Notes under the pieces: model-generated | Seen by the model: the letters and a program-made list of their open reading frames with translations, nothing else | What the model was told of the DNA's origin: nothing | Database searches by the model: none | Assembly: GCA_902702965.1 (NCBI GenBank) | Contig: CACRXP010000048.1 | Location: 1,230,808 to 1,294,807 of the forward strand | DNA: 64,000 nucleotides | Direction: 5' to 3' | From: Spirometra erinaceieuropaei | Lineage: Eukaryota > Platyhelminthes > Cestoda > Diphyllobothriidea > Diphyllobothriidae | Made by a program: the position numbers and the translations under genes | Shown: positions 57,716-64,000 of the stretch, in pieces | Numbering within the stretch: the first letter of the stretch is position 1 | How the letters are laid out: every line of letters starts with the position of its first letter

Positions 57716-59478
57716 ACTGCTAGAGGGTATTGTATCAGAAATGAGTGGCAAGAGGTGTCTCATATGTAGAGATGTTTTCCACGGTCGTAGACAGTGGGCA
57801 GTTTAAACCTCGAGGATGAAGCGCTGCATTCCAGCCTCAGGTGAGAATGAAACGAACGAGCTACGCTGTGGTGATGCGCATACCACTAGCAATTGTCAAG
57901 TTTTGTTACGCTCTAGCAAGCCCGCGCCCTATGCCCCTACAGGTTGGCACACATTAATTATAACGTGCTTCTTGGGTGCTTGCCGCACATGCGTGGACTA
58001 GTTGCCTCACCAATCCTACGGGGTAGGCAGGACGCTGCGTAGCACCAACGTTACCATGGAGACGTTGGTAATAATGACCCACAACACCACGTCAGACTCA
58101 ACAACTGGATACCGCTGTAGATCCGAGGGTAGACTTCATACTGTCATGTTTCATGATGTGCCATACTGACAGCAAAGGTGCTAGCCAAAAGCCAAAACAC
58201 GTGTTTCGCGGATGATCTGCCGCTGCATGACACGCCTGTGCGGGGTTCGACTCATCACTGTGTGTCTCCCAAGCGTTCCCTGTGTGTTTGTTTGAGCCTA
58301 AATATTCCCGTTTAAAAATGGCAGCCTCTGAAATCAATTGATAACTCGGAGTAAATCGGTCTGTCGAGACTTATTGACTCAGACTGAAAGTTGATATGAG
58401 CATTTAGTCGGAGTCCGTTGTGGCTGGTTGATTTTAATGCGTGCATTTATAATTGAACGAAACACTCTTTCGTCGAGCAGAATAACTATAGCTCTGCGAT
58501 GGCAGACATTACGAAATTATTTTCAGACCGGAAAATCTGTGCCCTAGGAACTCAATCTCTTCTGGCACGGTAGGACTGAATACAGGCAGCTTGCTTGTTT
58601 TTATATGTACCTTTTAAATGAGACCTGCCTGACTGTTAGGTCTTTCCAGTAGACCCTTGTCGACACAAAAGCTAATATCCGTCTTAAATGTGGATGGAAA
58701 AATTCAAGCGTCATCCACCAGTTAACGCCAGTCCTTATAGAACTTGAACTTCTATGAGGAAACAAGTTATCTTGAGTATGAGAAGCGTATGGAAGGAAAT
58801 GCACTCTCAAGCAGGTGCATGCGAACGAAACGGGGTGGTGAGTTAGGAAGAATTAAATGACTTGCCTAAAACTGTCTGATGCATTTCGAACAAAATAATA
58901 TCAAATTTTAGCCTGCCGACAAGTCTTAAATGGACTGACGTACTTAAAATTAATGCTTAGTTTTGGGGGAGATTAAAAAGTAACAATTTCTAAACCGGAG
59001 TATCTTCCATAAAAGCGCATAGGGAGCACTGGGAGACCCACTGATCAGTATCAGTATCAGTATATTTCAGGGAAAGTAGGTGTGTACCTTTGAAATCCCT
59101 ATTGGTTACATGCAGAGGATATATATGGAGGAAATGGAAAGGAAGTAACATGAAAGAAATGCGAGGGGAATAGCCAGAACTGTACAGATGAACACAGAAT
59201 GTCATGCGTTAACAGAGTTTAGAGGCACATTAACTTGCTTTGTTGATCAAAATACAGCGGACAGTTGAGGCACACTTAAGATACGGGAAAAGATGTAAAT
59301 TTTTTTAGTCTACAGGCATCGTGGTGAATGCGAACAGCGGTGTGCGACGTGGCCCAAGCTTAATAAATTACATAAACATATATTACGTAAACGTTGGTAG
59401 TAGCATCGTTATAACACTAAATTGTCAGAGTTGGCCGTCAAGGTGCCCGTAGTCCGGCGTTATTGTGGTGCGCGCTAC
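57716..59478. other. No supported gene
   Basis: A short palindrome ACCAACGT/ACGTTGGT occurs near 58046-58071 and (TATCAG)3 near 59048-59065. No domain was recognised in the open frames. Confidence 0.35.
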
Positions 59479-59616
59479 AATGCTGATCTAAGGAGAATGA
59501 ATTGCTCACCGGATCGGGGGACTTTTCATGCTGACGTTTCGAAGAGCTGGGGCTGCTCTCCATTGTCAAAGCGTCAAGTGAAGAAATCGATCAGCATTTT
59601 TGAATAGACTGCCGCA

Positions 59617-60183
59617 TTAGTTGGCCCTGGGCTGATCGATTATTTTCTTCCTTCTCTGCCTCGGCCTACTGGCCGTCGCCTGTGAATGTTTGTGGCCTCC
59701 TGTAATACGTGTCGTCACCTCAATTGGGGTTGGTTGCGTTTTCCTTCCCCTTTTGGGTGAAGTGGTCGACAGGCCGTGCTTGCTCGGCATTCTTAGGCTC
59801 CGTGTGATTGTCTTGTCTTCGTCACGGTGTATGAAGTGACGTAGGACTTTATAGGCCGAAGGAAGGTCTAGATGCCTGTTGATGGAGTTGGCATCTGAGT
59901 ACCAAGCCTCAAGAGTGAGACGCTCAGTCCTTGAGGTGCCCCTGCCTATGACGGCTGCTCCTTGAAAATCAAAACTGTGACCAGTTTCTCCGATGTGAGC
60001 CGCAAGCTGTGAGTTTGGGTCTAGTCTCCGTGTTGCCAGTTTGTGCTCATGTAGGCGGGTCTGCAATTTCCGTCTGGTTTCCCCAACGTAGTTGCAGTCT
60101 CCATCCTTACAACGTATTTGATAGACAACTGCTGAGGTTTCAGTGGGTGGCAGTATGTCTTTGGGTTGCGGCAGTCTATTCAA
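59617..60183 (-). CDS. GIY-YIG endonuclease region of Penelope-like element, intact frame
   Basis: 188 codons without a stop. The N-terminal codons lie in the inverted repeat; the frame has no ATG at its start (TTG at 60183), which fits truncation of a longer RT-GIY-YIG protein. The endonuclease reads TSAVVYQIRCKDGDCNYVGE with TRRKLQTRLHEHK (catalytic arginine area), then LAAHIGETGHSFDF and LTLEAWYSDANSINRH (conserved glutamate). The C-terminus is strongly basic (RGRKTQPTPIEV, RPRQRRKKI), likely for DNA binding and nuclear entry. It would nick target DNA to prime reverse transcription. Confidence 0.82.
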   Translation of the reverse strand: MNRLPQPKDILPPTETSAVVYQIRCKDGDCNYVGETRRKLQTRLHEHKLATRRLDPNSQLAAHIGETGHSFDFQGAAVIGRGTSRTERLTLEAWYSDANSINRHLDLPSAYKVLRHFIHRDEDKTITRSLRMPSKHGLSTTSPKRGRKTQPTPIEVTTRITGGHKHSQATASRPRQRRKKIIDQPRAN

Positions 60184-60210
60184 AAATGCTGATCGATTTC
60201 TTCACTTGAC

Positions 60211-60253
60211 GCTTTGACAATGGAGAGCAGCCCCAGCTCTTCGAAACGTCAGC
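60211..60253 (+). ncRNA. Hammerhead-like fold, decayed core, in inverted repeat
   Basis: The order is that of the PLE hammerhead: GCT, TTGACAA in place of CTGANGA, stem GAGAGC/GCTCTT, GAAACGTC (60243-60250), AGC. Core positions differ (C3 to T, G8 to A), so self-cleavage is unlikely. An identical copy lies inverted at 59530-59572. Confidence 0.45.
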
Positions 60254-60341
60254 ATGAAAAGTCCCCCGATCCGGTGAGCAATTCATTCTCCTCAGATTAC
60301 CGACCCGGATCTCTTACTTTTGCTAACCTAATGCTGATCTA

Positions 60342-60800
60342 GTTTCCATTTAAAAGTATCGACCGAACCCCTCGCAGCTGTGCCATGCAGCGGCAGAATA
60401 TCATCCAAACACGCCTTTATGGGCTTTCGGCTAGTACCTTTACTGCTCACCCTAAAATATACTACTAATTGCCTGTCGGCAGTTAATGAACACTGCGCAG
60501 TTGTTCGCTGTTGCTGATGGACTTCGGCCCAGATATTCCCACGGCAAATTTCGGCCTACGACTATAGACCCTAGAATATACTGATCTACTCCAATTTCGC
60601 AGTTAATTTCCGGGGCTATTAAAAGGCAACAAGAGTTAAGTTGGAGTATTTGCCAGAAAACAGACGGTAAACGCACGGGGGACCCAATGATGAGCTGAAT
60701 CCCTCGCAGCTATGTCATGCAGCGGCAAAGTAATGACAAAACACGTTCATGGCCTTTTACCTAGTACCCGTGCCGTCGAGTATGACAATTCGAACGTCGT
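60342..60800 (+). repeat. Diverged direct repeat, about 105 bp, two copies
   Basis: CCCCTCGCAGCTGTGCCATGCAGCGGC-type sequence at 60362-60470 recurs at 60695-60800 (CCCTCGCAGCTATGTCATGC). Both continue with CAAACACG/AAACACG and CTAGTACC. Confidence 0.6.
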
Positions 60801-60899
60801 TGTCGACGATATGCACCATGTGCTCCACAGCAAGGCGGGGCAGGCACAGTGTCTTGCGCGTGAATCAGTTTATACATAGATGTTTTGGCAGATTGTGAA

Positions 60900-61308
60900 T
60901 AATTCCTATTGACCCAACTGTGAAAAACTCGGCACGTCTGTGAGATTCGAACCCAAGCAGTGAGGGGAAGGTTTTAATACAGCCAACGCTCTAACCACAT
61001 GAGCTACGAGGCCCCATCGGTTACTATGACTTATTTAAAATCTGCCAAAGCATCTATGGATTACGTGAGCCTGGTAGTTATCTGGCGGATTCTAGGTGAA
61101 TTACTTAAGAAATCCTGCCTGGACAGTCAACTTATTGTATTAGATTTGGTGGATTCCAGACCTTGCAGTAGGTTCGGCGGGTAATTTGACCCAAATGTGA
61201 CTAAACTCGCGTCGTCTGGCAGGGCCTCGTAGCTCAAGTGGTTAGAGCGTTGGCTGTACTAAAGCCTTCCCCTTACTGCGTGGCTTCGAATCCCACCGAG
61301 GCGCCGAG
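60900..61308. repeat. Repeat with opposed tRNA-like ends, copy 2
   Basis: A minus-strand tRNA-like unit (60935-61015) and a plus-strand one (61208-61305) face each other's outside, about 190 bp apart. Both share TTAGAGCGTTGGCTGTA, AACCTTCCCC/AGCCTTCCCC and box B TTCGAAT. GACCCAACTGTGAAAAACTC on one side and its complement-like GAGTTTTTCACGGTTGGGTC on the other extend the symmetry past the tRNA-like parts. Confidence 0.68.
61208..61305 (+). other. tRNA-like sequence (SINE head), not a functional tRNA
   Basis: Acceptor-like GCCTCG/CGAGGC pairing, D arm AGCTCAAGTGGTTAGAGCG and T arm GTGGCTTCGAATCCCAC are good. The anticodon region is enlarged with an insert (TGTACTAAAGCCTTCCCCTTACTGC) that breaks the cloverleaf. 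The same insert is present in the 60935 copy, so it belongs to the repeat family. Confidence 0.65.
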
Positions 61309-63569
61309 TTTTTCACGGTTGGGTCAATGTAAATCATTTTATAGTGAAAGTGGACTTGCACAGCAGCCACCGCACTCTCTCCTTCCCTCCAGTAGGGTCC
61401 ACTGTTAAGACAGAGTCAAGAAGATGGGAGGCGAGGAATGACGCAGATGGCTAGTTCGGCCAGACGTGTGTCCCCGTAGGACTTAGCGGTGAGATGACGC
61501 GGATCACGGAGCTGACATGAAAGGGGCCGTTCCAGAGAGCATACGCATATGCCAGGATTTCTTTTCAAACTCAGCTATGTGTCCCTCGTATTTGCGTGTG
61601 ATTAATACACAAAATCTACTAACAGAAGCATTTATGGCGCGTGATGTGTGGACTGACATTAAAATGACTATCACCGAATGGTCATTCACAGTTTTAAACA
61701 TATGAAACGTTACTTGTCGAGCGGTCTGCTTCCCGGAATGAGCAAAGCGTTAGAATTTTTAGCAAATATCAGTATTTATATGGTCCGTCTGGTGTTCATT
61801 CATAATCATAGAACACAGCAAATACGTTCCCCCCCCTCCGACTATAAAGAGGAAGGCATATTCTTCCGTTTGCGGCAGACTAAATGTCAGCATCTTTCAG
61901 CAACTCAAAAGGAACTGCCAAAAGTATGGCCTTGTCGTGTAAAAATGTAAATTGCATGAAAATCAGTCAAAAGAATGCGCTACTGAAACAGTTTAAAGTA
62001 GGCAACTTGTGGCAACACGTTTTCGTTGTTGACATTTCTTATGGACATTCTTTTCATTCAACAATGACATTTCACGTCTTGGTGGGACTCCGGATGTGAC
62101 CCAAACGCCCAAATATCCAATAGTCCTGTAAATGCCTTCAATAAGTATCGTAAAGGTTTTAATAAACACATGATACAAAATCTGTCTTTATGGGTAATCG
62201 ATTGAAAACACTGAAAAGCGTTAAGCCCTCGGCGATATTTCAAGGCCGGAGCAAGAGAAAAGTGCACATTAGTTTAACTGAAGAAAGGTTTTCGTTATAA
62301 ACACAAAACGGCATGTTCATGATTTCACCCGTCAATTCCGTGTAAATTTCTTGATCACTGAGTGGTCTGACAGCAGGCGTATTTATGAAAACGTTTATTT
62401 CTATGACGTCCCTATCGGCGAAATCAAGTAAAAACCTGTCTGCTTTGGTGAACCGAATCCTAGTCAATTAGAAATCGGAAAGAATACCACGAATTCCCGG
62501 AAGCCCGTTTTAGGGTCTGTACTCAGAATGTAGGCTGGTGGCAAACCACCATACTTGACGTTACACTAATTCTTAAAGGATATTTAAATGTGAATTTTGC
62601 TGAAGGACTAGGATCAAAAGTTTTCCTATTCATACTGTCATATTTACTCAGTTGTTGTGCATAGAAAGTATTGCTGTACATCTCAAACTGACCTTTACAC
62701 AATTGCAATCATTTTTAACGAAACTTTCGGTTTACCGAAAAAATGTTATTTCTAGACAATGGAATATTGCCATTAATATGTATTAATGCTTCCAATTCCC
62801 TTCAAGTGGTCCTTTACTAATGCAGATATTAGGTCCATATATTGTGTCGGCTTGGGAATGATTAGCAATTCTTCGTAAATTTCGACACTTTTCATCAGTT
62901 GGGTCACCTATTGTGTTTTGCGGACTTGAGAATTAATTGAACTAACAAAGTAATTCGTTCAGTGACCAAATGTGGAGAGTAGCTTGCAGCCTTACAAAGA
63001 ACCACGCAGCAGATACATTTCTCGAAATAATCCATGAATAGCATGCTTCGCCATCATGGCGCGCTTTCGATAACAAACCTGGATCAAAGTACAGTACGCG
63101 TTCCTTAAATGCGCAAATGAATCCGTCCTGTATATTTATATATGTATAGATAAACACACATACGACTCGTTGCGTATTTGCATGTAAAATGTGTTAAACA
63201 CTCCTCAACACACATTCGTTTGCCAGGAAGTTGTCACAAAATGCCTATGCTGCCGACAGAAATCAGGCAAATATACGACAAATAGAAAACATTCTTTTCT
63301 GTTAAACCCTCACTTTTTACCTTCTTTGTGGGCATTGATAAGACTGGAAGAGAATACATTGAAACCCGTTGGTGAAAGGAGAAAATGTCGTGTGCATTAA
63401 GATTGTGGCGACAGGTTATGCTAAAATATTTGCATTTCGTCTGCGAATAACAAACAGCTAAACACTGGGAGGATTTTCTTAAAAATGAGAATTCTACCAA
63501 CTGTCCAGTCATACGGAATGTTCCTGAGTTCCTGAAGCAGAGGATATCAAAGCGACTGCCTGAGAAGTA
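61309..63569. other. No supported gene
   Basis: Moderately AT-rich; open frames up to about 90 codons with no domain. A run of eight C occurs near 61834. Confidence 0.35.
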
Positions 63570-64000
63570 CAGCAAGTGACCAATCTCATGAAATTTCGAC
63601 CGAAATTGTGAAATGGGTTTTGGACTAGAAAGGATTTCTTTGATAGGGTTGTAATATGGATTATCATGCGGCATAATCGTATAGTACTTCGGACTCGCTA
63701 GCATTCCAGCTTTTGAATGCATTTCAATTCTACCTTCGGCAAAAAACCACATTCGATAAAAATTAAATACTTAATTAGCATGCATTTTTCACACTTATTT
63801 TCGATGATCTTATAAAGGTAAACATATTTTATAGGAAACATGTACAAAATATGCTTCCTTTTACTCGTTTGGTAGAATATCACATTATCTCCATAGTTTC
63901 TACCTTAAGAAAGGTTATATTTCGGTTTTTAAAAAAGTCTCTATAAGATTTTTAAGATCGTGTGATGTCTATACATGCATGTCGGTCTATCAATGTCCCT
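63570..64000 (+). mobile_element. Tc1/mariner-like MITE, cut by the window end
   Basis: Left end CAGCAAGTGACC...CTCATGAAATTTCGACCGAA after a TA (63568-63569). The interior with TACTTAATTAGCATGCATTTTT matches the elements at 31466 and 38246. The right end lies beyond the window. A 172-codon minus-strand ORF overlapping this end is not a gene. Confidence 0.65.

Larger units (their letters stand above)
59479..60341 (-). mobile_element. Young Penelope-like element, second family, with perfect inverted ends and target duplication
   Basis: The element (59491-60329) is flanked by a perfect 12-bp duplication AATGCTGATCTA (59479-59490 and 60330-60341). It begins and ends with a perfect 126-bp inverted repeat (59491-59616 and 60167-60292), plus 37 further bases on the right. 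Reverse transcriptase is absent, so it is 5'-truncated. Identical repeats and an intact ORF indicate recent insertion. Its protein differs clearly from the family at 25665-27500. Confidence 0.88.

Noticed and set aside
61208..61305. Possible functional tRNA gene.
   Set aside because: The anticodon region carries an insert shared with the copy at 60935 and the element repeats elsewhere; it is a SINE-type head.
63234..63752. 172-codon minus-strand ORF.
   Set aside because: Its N-terminal part lies in the MITE left end at 63570; no domain and no splice support.

Overview
The window looks like nuclear DNA of a parasitic flatworm, most likely a tapeworm with a large repeat-rich genome of the Spirometra/Diphyllobothrium kind. 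That is an inference. It rests on an intron-split fatty-acid-binding protein (FABP) gene whose C-terminal exon resembles cestode FABPs, on Penelope-like and CR1-type retroelements, and on tRNA-derived SINEs. No database search was possible. Nothing prokaryotic (operons, Shine-Dalgarno sites, CRISPR) is present. Coding sequence is sparse and most long ORFs are chance or transposon remnants.

Layout. 1-5070: a block holding a three-exon minus-strand gene for a secreted cysteine-rich protein of 192 residues that I do not recognise. The block recurs at 20600-25075 with a second intact copy of identical exon lengths and phases. 5549-7905: degraded CR1-type LINE. 8975-11805: a repeat unit of about 1.3 kb in two direct copies. 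12105-18300: alternating inverted and direct copies of Penelope-like element (PLE) 3' ends together with their flanking DNA. 25665-27500: the longest PLE, with reverse transcriptase, GIY-YIG endonuclease and a hammerhead-ribozyme motif at its 3' end. 27545-28140: inverted pair of tRNA-Arg-like SINEs.

31466-39222 holds TA-flanked inverted-repeat elements (Tc1/mariner-like MITEs). Among them lies an intact three-exon FABP gene on the plus strand (35283-39956), whose first intron uses a GC donor. 41165-42480: a PLE remnant and a repeat with opposed tRNA-like ends. 45008-45106: an intact minus-strand exon 2 of a second FABP.

46327-56229 is a giant imperfect palindrome (arms about 5.2 and 3.8 kb, LINE fragment near its centre). 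Each arm carries a broken FABP exon 1 plus two unidentified ORFs. A Merlin-type DNA transposon with matching terminal repeats and an 8-bp target duplication sits only in the left arm, and the right arm keeps the empty site. 59479-60341 holds a young-looking PLE with an intact 188-residue GIY-YIG ORF, perfect 126-bp inverted ends and a perfect 12-bp target duplication.

Only three host genes appear intact: the two secreted-protein paralogues and the FABP. The rest is mobile elements, their decay products, and local duplications that copied host gene pieces. Inverted duplication recurs at several scales: SINE pairs, tRNA-like pairs, PLE ends and the 10-kb palindrome.
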